Shown piece by piece: positions 53,638 through 62,455 of a stretch of DNA of 64,000 bases. This DNA comes from Paraburkholderia xenovorans LB400. Lineage in GTDB: Bacteria; Pseudomonadota; Gammaproteobacteria; Burkholderiales; Burkholderiaceae. Below the pieces are notes generated by a model, which was not told where the DNA came from, made no database searches, and saw nothing but the letters and a program-made list of their open reading frames with translations. The stretch's first letter is position 1; each line of letters opens with the position of its first letter. The position numbers were made by a program, and so were the translations under genes. The stretch is taken from contig NC_007952.1 in the NCBI RefSeq assembly GCF_000013645.1, positions 3,038,001-3,102,000 of the forward strand. Direction: 5' to 3'.

Positions 53638-53661
53638 CGCGCAGATTTATCTGCGCGTTTT
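53638..53661 (+). terminator. rho-independent terminator
   Basis: An eight-base-pair stem CGCGCAGA/TCTGCGCG with a TTTA loop, followed by TTTT. It ends the transcript of the small exported protein. Confidence 0.8.
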
Positions 53662-53798
53662 CGCTTCCAGGAATCCGCCGCTGGCTCGTTGCGCCGAGTG
53701 ACGGGTTTCGAGCGGATAAACCGACATCAACGGGTACGATCCGAGCCCGACGATGATCCGCACGGGTCTCGTTTCCCTGCTTGCTTTCAGCTGCGAGT

Positions 53799-55007
53799 TC
53801 AGGCGTGGGCGCAGGTTTGGCGCGCGGCCAGCCTCAGATGCCCGACACCATCGGCAAACGACAGTGTCACTTGCTGGCCATCCCGCATGCGAATACTGAT
53901 CGTTCGATCGCGCTCATCACGCGAACCCGCCACGACGAGAAGCGGCACCTGCTTCTCCCGCGCGTCGACGATCTTTTTCTCCAGCCGCTCGGGCCGGCTG
54001 TCGAGCACCGACCTGACACCCGCCTCATCGAGCGCCTGCATAACCTCCTGCGCGTAAGCGATATTCGCGTCGCTAATCGTCGCAACCACGACTTGCTCGG
54101 GCGCCAGCCATACCGGCAACCATCCCTCGTGATGCTCGAGCAGCATCGCGATAAACCGCTCCATGCTGCCGAGCACTGCGTGATGGATCATCACAGGCCG
54201 CTCGCGCTCGTTGCGTTCGCTGACGAACTCCGCGTCAAGCCGCTCGGGCAGCACGAAGTCGAGCTGAATCGTGCCGCATTGCCAGCTCCGAGCGCGGCTG
54301 TCCGTCAGATGAAATTCGAGCTTCGGCCCGTAAAACGCGCCCTCTCCTTCGAGTACGTCGAACTGGAGACCCGCTGCACGCGCTGCGTTCGCCAACGCGT
54401 CTTCCGCGCGATCCCACGTTTCATCGCTGCCCGCACGGTTAGCCGGCCGCGTCGCCAACGCAACCTTAAAGTCAGGAAAACCGAGGTCCGCATATACCGC
54501 ACGCAATAGCGAACAGAAGCGCCCGACTTCCGCTTCGATATGCGCTTCCGTGCAGAACACATGCGCATCATCCTGCACAAAAGCGCGCGTACGCTTCAGT
54601 CCTTCCAGCGAACCCGACGGCTCGTCACGGTGACACGCGCCGAACTCGCTATAGCGGACCGGCAACTCGCGATACGAACGTACGCGCTGATTGAAGACCT
54701 GCACGTGACATGGACAGCTCATCGGTTTCAGACACAGCGCGCGGCCTTCTTCCGCATCGGCCAGCGAATACATCGCCGCGCCGAACTTCTCCCAATGCCC
54801 GCTCTTTTCCCACAAGGAACGCGCCAGCAATTGCGGCGTGCGAATCTCGCGAAAGCCCGCGCGACGCATGCGGGCGCGCACATAATCTTCGAGCACGCGA
54901 TACAGCTCCCAGCCGCGCGGGTGCCAGAAAACCATGCCGGCGCCTTCTTCCTGCTGATGAAAGAGGTCGAGCTTATTGCCTGATACACGATGGTCGATGT
55001 CGTTCAC
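53799..55007 (-). CDS. thrS: short threonyl-tRNA synthetase lacking the editing domain
   Basis: A 402-aa class II synthetase charging tRNA-Thr. All core motifs are present: CLKPMSCPCHVQVF (zinc Cys, His), RAFVQDDAHVFC (motif 2), VMIHHAVLGSMERFIAMLLE (motif 3, zinc His) and an anticodon-binding domain from about 300. The N-terminal TGS and editing domains (about 240 residues of normal ThrRS) are missing. GTG 55007 is chosen because TGGAG lies seven bases upstream; a longer open frame starts inside the attenuator hairpin. It is controlled by the upstream Thr-rich leader. Confidence 0.9.
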   Translation of the reverse strand: MNDIDHRVSGNKLDLFHQQEEGAGMVFWHPRGWELYRVLEDYVRARMRRAGFREIRTPQLLARSLWEKSGHWEKFGAAMYSLADAEEGRALCLKPMSCPCHVQVFNQRVRSYRELPVRYSEFGACHRDEPSGSLEGLKRTRAFVQDDAHVFCTEAHIEAEVGRFCSLLRAVYADLGFPDFKVALATRPANRAGSDETWDRAEDALANAARAAGLQFDVLEGEGAFYGPKLEFHLTDSRARSWQCGTIQLDFVLPERLDAEFVSERNERERPVMIHHAVLGSMERFIAMLLEHHEGWLPVWLAPEQVVVATISDANIAYAQEVMQALDEAGVRSVLDSRPERLEKKIVDAREKQVPLLVVAGSRDERDRTISIRMRDGQQVTLSFADGVGHLRLAARQTCAHA

Positions 55008-55069
55008 GGTCTTACTCCATTTGAACGGAATACTGCGAATAGACGCCGCAAACGGAGGTCCCAGAAACG

Positions 55070-55104
55070 CCAAAGGCCCCGTCCGTTTCCGGCGAGGCCT
55101 TTGG
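55070..55104 (-). terminator. hairpin terminator of the thrS leader attenuator
   Basis: CCAAAGGCC (minus strand, 55104-55096) pairs with GGCCTTTGG (55078-55070), with an inner GC-rich loop of 17 bases. CGTTTCT follows. The T-run is short, so termination may be moderate. It lies 24 bases after the leader-peptide stop and 63 before thrS. Confidence 0.7.
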
Positions 55105-55127
55105 TGGTTTGCCACAGCTTCGTGCTT

Positions 55128-55214
55128 CTAGCGCGTGCAACCTCCAGACGACCCGCCTGTGATGGTGGTCGCCGTGGTGGTGACGGCAGCGAAGAGAATC
55201 GAGTGGAAGTCCAT
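55128..55214 (-). CDS. threonine-rich leader peptide of thrS attenuator
   Basis: A 28-codon ORF starting MDFHSILFAAV and continuing TTTATTIT, then GGSSGGCTR and TAG. Six of eight consecutive codons are Thr, the same design as E. coli thrL. Ribosome stalling when charged tRNA-Thr is low would change RNA folding and allow read-through into thrS. No ribosome-binding site precedes the ATG. A promoter places the transcript start within about two bases, so it is probably a leaderless message. Confidence 0.8.
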   Translation of the reverse strand: MDFHSILFAAVTTTATTITGGSSGGCTR

Positions 55215-55222
55215 GAATCGAC

Positions 55223-55250
55223 AGTAAACGATTTTGCAACGACGCGTCAA
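55223..55250 (-). promoter_or_regulatory. sigma-70 promoter of the thrS leader
   Basis: TTGACG (-35, 55250-55245), 16 bases, TTTACT (-10, 55228-55223) on the minus strand. The expected start point is about 55214-55216, at the leader ATG. Confidence 0.6.
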
Positions 55251-55369
55251 TCGCATTCTCGACACGCTCTGGCCAGAACGGCACGTTAAACGATACGATG
55301 CATGTCTGACCCGAAGAACACCCGTCTTCGCGAAACCCGGGTCTGCAACTCAACCGACCTACCGAGCTC

Positions 55370-55861
55370 TTGACCTTGACTATCCATATCCGTCCCGCTC
55401 GCGCAGCCGACGCCGCATTGATTCTTCGCTTCATCACCGAACTCGCGGTGTACGAAAAGGCGGAGCACGAAGTCGTCGCATCCGTGAAGGACATCGAAGC
55501 GAGCCTGTTTTCCGCAAGCGCCAGTGCGAAGGCGCTGATCTGCGAGATGAACGGCGAGCCCATCGGCTTTTGCGTCTACTTTTTTTCGTATTCGACCTGG
55601 CTCGGCAAACAGGGGCTTTATCTGGAAGACCTGTATGTGTCGCCGGCATCGCGCGGCAGCGGCGCGGGCAAACAGATGCTGCGTCACCTCGCGCGCATTG
55701 CGTGCGACACCGGTTGCGGCCGCTTCGAATGGAGCGTGCTCGACTGGAACGAACCGGCCATCGGCTTCTACGAATCGATCGGCGCGAGCGCGCAAAGCGA
55801 ATGGGTGCGCTATCGGTTGGCGGGAGATGCGCTCAAGAAGTTTGCGGAGGGTGAAGCGTAA
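55370..55861 (+). CDS. GNAT-family acetyltransferase
   Basis: A 163-aa N-acetyltransferase using acetyl-CoA. The CoA pyrophosphate loop is SRGSGAGKQM (about residues 97-106), preceded by LYLEDLYVSP. IGFCVYFFSYSTWLGK resembles the spermidine/diamine acetyltransferase group, so the substrate may be a polyamine or amine. It starts at TTG, with ATG absent in the conserved N-terminus. It stands alone, divergent from the thrS leader. Confidence 0.88.
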   Translation: MTLTIHIRPARAADAALILRFITELAVYEKAEHEVVASVKDIEASLFSASASAKALICEMNGEPIGFCVYFFSYSTWLGKQGLYLEDLYVSPASRGSGAGKQMLRHLARIACDTGCGRFEWSVLDWNEPAIGFYESIGASAQSEWVRYRLAGDALKKFAEGEA

Positions 55862-55885
55862 GCGGCGCGTTAGTTCGTCTGGGCC

Positions 55886-56473
55886 TCACTCATCCACCGC
55901 GCCATTCGCCACGGCATTCACCTCGAACGCATCGCCGGTGGCAAAGAACGTCCCGCCGGCCACATAGTGACAGGTGCGCAAATCGGGATCGTCGCCGAAG
56001 TGCCAGCGGTTATTCGAGTACACGCGGCTATCCGCATACGCGGCGACAACTTCGCCGATGATCAGATCGTGACGCTGGCTATCGTCCGGAATCACCTTGC
56101 ACTCCATCCACGTGATGCAACCCGCGAGCATGGGCACGTCGATCTGTTGCGCGGGGAACGTCTCCAGGTCGAAGGCGGAGAACTTGTCGAGCTCGGTGCC
56201 CGCACTCGTGCCCACCGCCAGCGTCTGCGCGGCGAATCCGCGGCTCGGCAATTGCAGTCCGAACACGCCGCTTGCTTCGATCAGTTGCCGCGTGAGGGTG
56301 CGGCTGTCCACCACCACGACCACCTTCGGCGGATTGAAGTCGAGCGGCATTGCCCATGACGCCGCCATCACGTTCGAGCGGCCGCCGTACGCGCTGGTGA
56401 TGATCGTGACCGGTCCATGATTGAGTAACTGCGTGGCCCGCGGCAACGCCACGGGTTCCCGGGTGACTTTCAT
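55886..56473 (-). CDS. flavin reductase-like FMN-binding protein
   Basis: A 195-aa protein of the flavin-reductase domain family (split-barrel FMN fold): LNHGPVTIITSAYGGRSNVM, WAMPLDFNPPKVVVVVDSRT and an acidic HDLIIGEVVAAYAD. It binds FMN and reduces it with NAD(P)H, or acts as a flavoprotein of unknown substrate. The ATG at 56473 fits the family start; the open frame continues upstream as an antisense shadow. It could supply FMNH2 to an LLM monooxygenase but lies 15 kb from it. Confidence 0.85.
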   Translation of the reverse strand: MKVTREPVALPRATQLLNHGPVTIITSAYGGRSNVMAASWAMPLDFNPPKVVVVVDSRTLTRQLIEASGVFGLQLPSRGFAAQTLAVGTSAGTELDKFSAFDLETFPAQQIDVPMLAGCITWMECKVIPDDSQRHDLIIGEVVAAYADSRVYSNNRWHFGDDPDLRTCHYVAGGTFFATGDAFEVNAVANGAVDE

Positions 56474-56563
56474 ACATATGTTCCGCGTCAGATGAATGAG
56501 AGCGATTGTAGCGTCGGGGCCCGATGCGCGCTGCGCGTGCCATTCCCGCCGATCCAGGCGAGA

Positions 56564-56926
56564 ATGAAACACCGTCTGCCGCAAGACCCGGTGGTGTTGC
56601 ACGGCGACATCCATCACGGGAACGTACTCGATTTCGGCCCGCGCGGCTGGCTGGCCATCGATCCGAAAGGCCTCTACGGCGAACGCGTATTCGACTACGC
56701 GAACATTTTCTGCAATCCCGACGAAGAGGCGGCGTTGATACCGGGATGGTTCGAGCGTCGCATCGAACGGGTCGCGCGCATTGCCGAGTTCGGCCGGCGC
56801 CGTTTGCTGCAATGGATACTGGCGTGGTCCGGTTTGTCCGCGGCGTGGATTCTCGAAACGGGCGAGATGCCGGACATCGATACGGAAATCGGCAGACTGG
56901 CTGCCGGGGCGCTCAAGCGCACATAA
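56564..56926 (+). pseudogene. aminoglycoside phosphotransferase C-terminal remnant
   Basis: The last 120 residues or so of an APH(6)/hydroxyurea-kinase-like enzyme: PVVLHGDIHHGNVLDFGPRG contains the catalytic Asp and the HxDxHxxN motif, and LAIDPKGLYGERVFDYANIF the metal-binding DPKG. The N-terminal ATP lobe, about 150 residues, is missing, and upstream sequence is occupied by the flavin-reductase promoter. Confidence 0.75.
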
Positions 56927-56969
56927 GGCAAATCAGGGCGGCAACCCGCGAGCCGCCGCCCGGTGTTCC

Positions 56970-57302
56970 TCAGTGGGGCGCTTTACCGTTGGGTATGGCG
57001 TCCAGTGGTTTGTGCTGTTCTTCGCCGAGTCCAGGGAAGAACGCGTTCCACGCGGCGCGCACGCCTTGGGCGGCGGTGGCCTCGGCGCCGATCGACTCGG
57101 CTTCGCCATCGCCGGCTTTCGATGGATCGGCGGACAAGCCGCGCCAGTGCGTAAACACGAGCAACGGTTTCTCGGTCCATACGCCGTCGCCAAACTTTGC
57201 AAAAGCCGTGTCCCCGCTCGTCAATTGCACCTCATACCAGCCTTCACGGACGGGCGTGTGGGCCGCAAGCTCAAACCACGGGGTCGGTTCGATTTCCTTC
57301 AT
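56970..57302 (-). CDS. hypothetical protein
   Basis: A 110-aa soluble protein, unrecognised. A beta-rich N-terminal half (WFELAAHTPVREGWYEVQLT, GDTAFAKFGDGVW) could be a small barrel. The middle is acidic and Ala-rich. The ATG at 57302 has GGAG five bases upstream; the ATG at 57329 adds nine residues and has no signal. Confidence 0.55.
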   Translation of the reverse strand: MKEIEPTPWFELAAHTPVREGWYEVQLTSGDTAFAKFGDGVWTEKPLLVFTHWRGLSADPSKAGDGEAESIGAEATAAQGVRAAWNAFFPGLGEEQHKPLDAIPNGKAPH

Positions 57303-57547
57303 GTCGTCTCCGTTCGGATAGATCGTCATAGATAACTACAACAAAGGCATTCTTCATGCCGAGGCCAACCACGGCCTGCGGGCGCACGCCCCAAGGAATC
57401 GCCTCGGGAGCACCGCATGTCGCGCGATGTTGCAGTGCCGCGCGCGCGGCATGAGTTGCGGGCGATCCGTGGTCTCGCACACCTCGACATCGCCGCGCAT
57501 AAGCGACACGATAGCGCGACATGGGCCGCGCGGACAAACGCAAAAAG

Positions 57548-59071
57548 TTATACGCGAAGTGTCGCGGCCGACGCCGCGGTGCGCCGGCGCTTCGGCTTGC
57601 CGTCCATCTCGCCCGCGAGCCCGGCCAGCGCATGCACAGCGGGCGCAAGTTGCCCGGCCGGCGTATTGCCGTAGCCGATCACCAGCCCGTTGGTCTCGGC
57701 GCGCGACTGCAACGCGAAGCCGGACAGCGCGCGCGGATTGAGCCCCTTGGCAAGCGCGCGTTCAGTGAGAACCCGATCGTCGATGCGAGCCGGCAGGCGC
57801 AGCGTCAAATGCATGCCGCAATTGCCGCCGAGGATTTGCGACGCCGCGAAATGCGCGGTCAGCGCGTCGCGCAACGCCTGCTGGCGCTCGCGATACAGGC
57901 GCCGCATGCGCCCCAGATGCCGCCCGAACTCGCCGCTTTCGATGAAATGCGCGAGCGCCAGTTGCTCCAGCCGGTGCCCGCCGCGCAACATCTCCTGCAA
58001 AGCGACAGCGGTATGCGCGGCGATCGCGCGCGGCAACACCACGAAACCGATCCGCAGCGCGGGAAACATCGTCTTGCTGAACGAGCCGACGTACAACACG
58101 GGCGCGTCCTCGACCAGCCCTTGCATGCTGGCGATCGGCTCGCCGGTATGGCGAAACTCGCCGTCGTAATCGTCCTCGATCAGCCAGGCGCCGCTCTGCC
58201 GCGCCTGCGCGATCAATGCCAGGCGGCGCGCCACGGACAGCACCGAACCCGTCGGATACTGATGCGCGGGCGATGTGTAAATCAGCCTGGGCGGCTGTGT
58301 GCGCCAAGCATCGGCCGGCACTGCCATGCCTTCGGCGTCGACGGGCATGGGCAGCGTGGTCAGGTCGCCCTGATTGAACGCGGCCTTCGCGCCGCGATAA
58401 CCGGGATCCTCGACCCACGCGACGTCGCCGGGATTGGTGAAGAGTCGCACGCACAGGTTCAGCGCCTCCTGCGCGCCCTCGGTGATCACCACCTGCGAGC
58501 CTTCGCAGCGCACTCCGCGGGCCATGCGCAGGTGCGCGGCGATCGCGTCGCGCAACGCCGGCTCGCCAGCCGGCGTGCCGTAGCCGAGCGCGAGGGGCAA
58601 CGCGCGCTCCATCGAGCGTTCAAGCGCGCGCCGCCACGCAGTCACCGGAAAGCGGTCCAGCGCCGGCGTGCCCGGCGTCAGCGGCAAGGTGTTGTCGGCG
58701 TGGCTGAGCGTGGCCGCGAACTGTCCGACGCGCGCGGCGTAGGCCACGTCCGGCGCGGCAGGCCGCGCTTGCGGCTCGCCGCGCGCGGACGGGCTGGAGA
58801 GCGGACTCACGCGCGTGCCCCGCTGGTCCGCAACCACGTAACCGACCGCGGCCAGATGCTCGTATGCGATCACCACCGTATTGCGCGACACGCCCATTTC
58901 CGCCGCGAGCAGCCGTGACGAAGGCAGCAGCGATCCGGCCGGCAAGCGCCCGGTGAGAATCGCCCGCTGCAAGCGCTCGATCAACTGTTTTTGCAGCGGC
59001 TCCGGCTTCGCACCGCTGCCGGCGGGCGCCGATCGTAGCGGGCTCGTGAGCGGGCCAATGATCTCGATCAT
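57548..59071 (-). CDS. MocR-family PLP-dependent transcriptional regulator
   Basis: A 507-aa fusion of a GntR-type winged helix (about 1-95; LQRAILTGRLPAGSLLPSSR, SRNTVVIAYEHLAAVGYVV) and an aminotransferase-like domain (about 115-490) with the PLP lysine in GSFSKTMFPALRIGF. MocR proteins use PLP and amino-compound binding to control transcription. ATG 59071 is chosen as it matches the family start; an ATG at 59146 would place the N-terminus across the promoter repeats. It is divergent from the GNAT gene at 59180. Confidence 0.9.
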   Translation of the reverse strand: MIEIIGPLTSPLRSAPAGSGAKPEPLQKQLIERLQRAILTGRLPAGSLLPSSRLLAAEMGVSRNTVVIAYEHLAAVGYVVADQRGTRVSPLSSPSARGEPQARPAAPDVAYAARVGQFAATLSHADNTLPLTPGTPALDRFPVTAWRRALERSMERALPLALGYGTPAGEPALRDAIAAHLRMARGVRCEGSQVVITEGAQEALNLCVRLFTNPGDVAWVEDPGYRGAKAAFNQGDLTTLPMPVDAEGMAVPADAWRTQPPRLIYTSPAHQYPTGSVLSVARRLALIAQARQSGAWLIEDDYDGEFRHTGEPIASMQGLVEDAPVLYVGSFSKTMFPALRIGFVVLPRAIAAHTAVALQEMLRGGHRLEQLALAHFIESGEFGRHLGRMRRLYRERQQALRDALTAHFAASQILGGNCGMHLTLRLPARIDDRVLTERALAKGLNPRALSGFALQSRAETNGLVIGYGNTPAGQLAPAVHALAGLAGEMDGKPKRRRTAASAATLRV

Positions 59072-59077
59072 CGTGGC

Positions 59078-59111
59078 TGGATCTATCAAATGGGTTAGCG
59101 GTGGATCTTTT
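59078..59111. promoter_or_regulatory. direct repeat in the MocR/GNAT intergenic region
   Basis: TGGATCTATC at 59078 and TGGATCTTTT at 59102, 24 bases apart in the same orientation. MocR regulators typically bind direct repeats in the divergent promoter region. Confidence 0.45.
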
Positions 59112-59179
59112 GAACATACCACGTTTGCCGTATCGTTCTCCGTCAATGACGATCATTCGCAACCGGGAGGAGAAGAGCC

Positions 59180-59917
59180 ATGCAACCAAGACGCAACGCG
59201 TTCGAACAACCGATCGGCGCCCCCGTGCCGGGCTGGAACGGCGCTCAGGCGCCCGGCCGCGAGCCGCTGGCGGGGCGCTATTGCCGGATCGAGCCGGTGG
59301 ACGTGGAGCGTCATGCCGAGGACTTGTACGAGGCGTACAGCTCCGCCGCCGATGGTCGCGACTGGACCTATCTGACAGTGGGTCCGTTCGAGAGCCTCGC
59401 CGCTTATCGCGAGCATCTGACGCGCGCCGCCGCGTCCACCGATCCGCTTCACTACGCCGTAATCGATCTGGCGACCGGCAAGGCGGTCGGCACGCTGGCG
59501 CTGATGCGCATCGACCGCGCCAACGGCGTGATCGAAGTCGGCCACGTCACGTATTCGCCGCGGCTGAAGCGCACGCGCATCGCCACAGAGGCGATGTTCC
59601 TGCTGATGACGCAAGTGTTCGACAAACTGGGCTATCGGCGCTTCGAATGGAAGTGCGATTCGCTGAACGGTCCTTCGCGCGCGGCGGCGTTGCGCTACGG
59701 GTTCACGTTCGAGGGGATCTTTCGCCAGGCGATCGTGTATCGCGAGCGCAATCGCGATACCGCGTGGTTTTCAGTCATCGACAGCGAATGGCCCGCGCTG
59801 CGGCCGAGCTACGCGCGCTGGCTCGATGCCGGCAACTTCGATGCGCAAGGCCAGCAGGTTGAACGGCTGGCGGATCTGATCGCGCAGCAGCGGGCAGCGG
59901 CGAGCAACGACGCGTAA
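59180..59917 (+). CDS. GNAT-family acetyltransferase (RimJ/RimL-like)
   Basis: A 245-aa acetyltransferase with GHVTYSPRLKRTRIATEAMF as the acetyl-CoA loop and YRRFEWKCDSLNGPSRAAAL, typical of the RimL-like group that acetylates proteins or small amines. EGIFRQAIVYRERNRDTAWF ends the fold. It is divergent from the MocR regulator, which therefore probably controls it. Confidence 0.9.
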   Translation: MQPRRNAFEQPIGAPVPGWNGAQAPGREPLAGRYCRIEPVDVERHAEDLYEAYSSAADGRDWTYLTVGPFESLAAYREHLTRAAASTDPLHYAVIDLATGKAVGTLALMRIDRANGVIEVGHVTYSPRLKRTRIATEAMFLLMTQVFDKLGYRRFEWKCDSLNGPSRAAALRYGFTFEGIFRQAIVYRERNRDTAWFSVIDSEWPALRPSYARWLDAGNFDAQGQQVERLADLIAQQRAAASNDA

Positions 59918-60009
59918 TAAGGCGCGTGTCGAGCCGGCCGGCACGGCGGCTAGCTCGACGGAACCGGGCCGTAGCCGGCGGCGGCGCTCACCGCTTGTCG
60001 CGCGCTGGC

Positions 60010-60546
60010 TCAGACCGCAGGTGCCGGGCGACGCAGCACGATGGTCGGTTTGCCTTTGTACGTGGTGCGAAGCTGCTCGCGATAACCGCACTTGTGGGCA
60101 ACGCGCAGCGACGGCAGATTTTCCGGCGCGACGATACAGGCCGTTTCGCCACCCGGCCACTGCTGATCGGCCCATTCCAGCGCGGCACGCACGGCCTCGG
60201 TCGCGTAGCCGTGGCCATGCACGGCCGGGTCCAGTGCCCAGCCGACTTCAGGCGTTCCCATCAATGACGGCTCGATCTCGCGATGGTAGTCGGCAAAACC
60301 GACTTCGCCGAGAAACCGGCCGCTCTGTTTGTCCCGCACGACCCAATAGCCGTAGCCGAGCATCGTCCAATGTCCCGCGTAGCGCAGCAGACGCGCCCAG
60401 ACTTCTTCGCGCGTAAAGGGCTTGCCGCCGATGTAGCGGATCACCTCGGGATCGGACCACATCGCGTAGCTATCGAGGAAATCGTCGAGCGTGTGCGGAC
60501 GCAGGGACAGGCGCGGGGTGGTGAGGAGCGTGGGACGGGTGGACAT
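60010..60546 (-). CDS. GNAT-family acetyltransferase (RimJ/RimL-like)
   Basis: A 178-aa GNAT protein: LLTTPRLSLRPHTLDDFLDS at the N-terminus, VGWALDPAVHGHGYATEAVR as the CoA loop and APENLPSLRVAHKCGYRE near the end. It is convergent with the previous GNAT gene, separated by about 90 bases. Substrate unknown. Confidence 0.9.
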   Translation of the reverse strand: MSTRPTLLTTPRLSLRPHTLDDFLDSYAMWSDPEVIRYIGGKPFTREEVWARLLRYAGHWTMLGYGYWVVRDKQSGRFLGEVGFADYHREIEPSLMGTPEVGWALDPAVHGHGYATEAVRAALEWADQQWPGGETACIVAPENLPSLRVAHKCGYREQLRTTYKGKPTIVLRRPAPAV

Positions 60547-60785
60547 TGCGTAGGAGCGGATAGTGGTTGGAGTGGCCCGGCAAGCAGTGCGCTCGATGAT
60601 CGCAGATTTTTTCCGCGTGAGGGGCCTGGCCAGATTCCTGATCGCGCACGCCGCAAGCTATGGCAGGAGAGGAGACTTCGCCATACACTCCCCGATACGT
60701 CTGCGTAACCGGATCGGCGCAATAAGCGCGTCGATACCAGGTCGCGCGCCTCGCGCATCGTTGCGCTGCTCACCACGCTCCGCCG

Positions 60786-61451
60786 ATGAAACTCCGCCCA
60801 CGCTACCTCACCGCGTTGATCGTCAACGTCGCCCTGCCCTGGCTTGCCTACCGGCTCGCCTTCCCGCACTGGGGCCACCTCGGCGCGCAGGCTGCGTCGG
60901 CGCTGCCGCTGCTCGCGTGGATGAGTTGGGAGCTGCTGCGCTATCGCCATTTCGACGCGCTCAGCGCGATCGTGCTGGTCGGCATCGTGCTCTCGCTTCT
61001 GGCCATGAGCATCAGCCTCGCCGGCAACACCCGGCTGCGAGCAATCGAAGAACCGATGGTATCCGGCATGGTCGGCGTGTCGTTCCTGGTATCGCTCGCG
61101 CTGCCGCGGCCACTGGTGTTTTATCTCGCCCGCTCGACCATGTCGCGCGAGGATTATCGTAGCGTCGGGAGCTTCGAGCGGCACTGGCGCGAACGGCCCA
61201 CGCTCGTCGCCTATATCCGCCTGATGACGCTCGTGTGGGGCATCGGCATGACGGGCGAGAATGTCCTGCGCAGTCTGATCGTCTGGCAATGGCCGGGCGA
61301 CCCGCGCTCGGCCATTGCCTCGAATGTGCTGAGGTACGGCGTCTATGCCGGCCTGACGGCCTGGACTTTCTGGTGCCGCCGGCTCATCAAACGCGATGCG
61401 CTGCGCTATCCGGACGACACCGTGAGCGAGGCAAATCACCTGGCCAGTTGA
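60786..61451 (+). CDS. VC0807-like membrane protein
   Basis: A 221-aa inner-membrane protein with about five or six helices. The arrangement (LTALIVNVALPWLAYRLAFP, SGMVGVSFLVSLALPRPLVF, then RLMTLVWGIGMTGENVLRSL) matches the widespread VC0807 family of unknown function. It stands alone; the upstream 240 bases contain no gene. Confidence 0.8.
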   Translation: MKLRPRYLTALIVNVALPWLAYRLAFPHWGHLGAQAASALPLLAWMSWELLRYRHFDALSAIVLVGIVLSLLAMSISLAGNTRLRAIEEPMVSGMVGVSFLVSLALPRPLVFYLARSTMSREDYRSVGSFERHWRERPTLVAYIRLMTLVWGIGMTGENVLRSLIVWQWPGDPRSAIASNVLRYGVYAGLTAWTFWCRRLIKRDALRYPDDTVSEANHLAS

Positions 61452-61463
61452 CCAGCACCGCCA

Positions 61464-62330
61464 TCACGCCAGTTCGAGAAAACGCGCCAGACACGGATTG
61501 CGATTCGCCGGCGACCACGCCAGCACCTGCTCGATCAACGGCGCATCGACCAGCGGCCGGAACACCACGCCCGCGAGTTGCGCCTTGCGCATCGACGCCG
61601 GCACGAGCGCCACGCCCACCCCTTCGTCGACGAGACTCAGCACCGTTTGCTGCAACTGCACTTCGAAGCGTATGTCGGGTTCGAAGCCGCCGGAGCGGCA
61701 ATGTTCGAGGATCGTCGCACGCAAAGTGGGCGCCACTTCCCCGGACGCGAGCACGAACGGCTCGCCCGCCAGTTGCGCGATCTTCAGGCGCCGCGCGCGG
61801 GCGCGTGGATGGCTGCGCGACAGCGCGACGCACAACGGCTCGCTGACAATCGTGCGCGTGGCAAGCCCCTTGTCCGGCACGTTGGGGAACATGATGGCCG
61901 CGTCGATGTGGCCGGCGAGCACCTGCTCGGCGAGATCGTTCGAGACGACCTCGCGCAGGTTCAGCGCCACCTCGGGAAACGCGGCGCCGAAAACCCGCGC
62001 ATAGCCTGGCACGACGCTGTAAGCCGCACACATCGTGAAGCCGATGGCAAGCTTGCCCGCCTCGCCCTGCGCGGCGGCTTGCGCGTTACTGACCGCCTGT
62101 TCGACGGCGGTGAGAATCGCCTTCGCGTCGGCGTAAAAGCGCTCGCCCGCGGCCGTCAAGGTGACGCTGCGCGGACTGCGCTCGACCAGCGTCACGCCGA
62201 CGCTCGCCTCCAGCGCCGCCAGTTGCCGGCTCAGCGGCGGCTGCGACAGGTTCAGACGCGCCGCCGCCCGGCCGAAATGGCGCGTCTCGGCAAGCGTCAC
62301 GAAGTAGCGCAGCGGCTTGATATCGATCAC
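61464..62330 (-). CDS. LysR-type transcriptional regulator
   Basis: A 288-aa LysR protein: IDIKPLRYFVTLAETRHFGR and LSQPPLSRQLAALEASVG make the helix-turn-helix, in the BenM/CatM-like subgroup. The GTG at 62330 matches the family start; an ATG at 62402 adds 24 unlikely residues. It is divergent from the AEC carrier gene at 62456 and is its probable regulator. Confidence 0.9.
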   Translation of the reverse strand: MIDIKPLRYFVTLAETRHFGRAAARLNLSQPPLSRQLAALEASVGVTLVERSPRSVTLTAAGERFYADAKAILTAVEQAVSNAQAAAQGEAGKLAIGFTMCAAYSVVPGYARVFGAAFPEVALNLREVVSNDLAEQVLAGHIDAAIMFPNVPDKGLATRTIVSEPLCVALSRSHPRARARRLKIAQLAGEPFVLASGEVAPTLRATILEHCRSGGFEPDIRFEVQLQQTVLSLVDEGVGVALVPASMRKAQLAGVVFRPLVDAPLIEQVLAWSPANRNPCLARFLELA

Positions 62331-62455
62331 GATGCACTCGCGCGAAATGACAATGCAAAAAAGGTATTGTTGGGCACAAAAAACAGTATTGGATTGTATC
62401 AACGCCAGCCACTACGCTGGCGGTTTGCCATTTTTTCAGAAATCGTCCCGCGTCG

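Noticed and set aside
57521..58918. 465-codon plus-strand open frame
   Set aside because: Antisense to the MocR gene, with low-complexity Arg/Gly/Gln composition.
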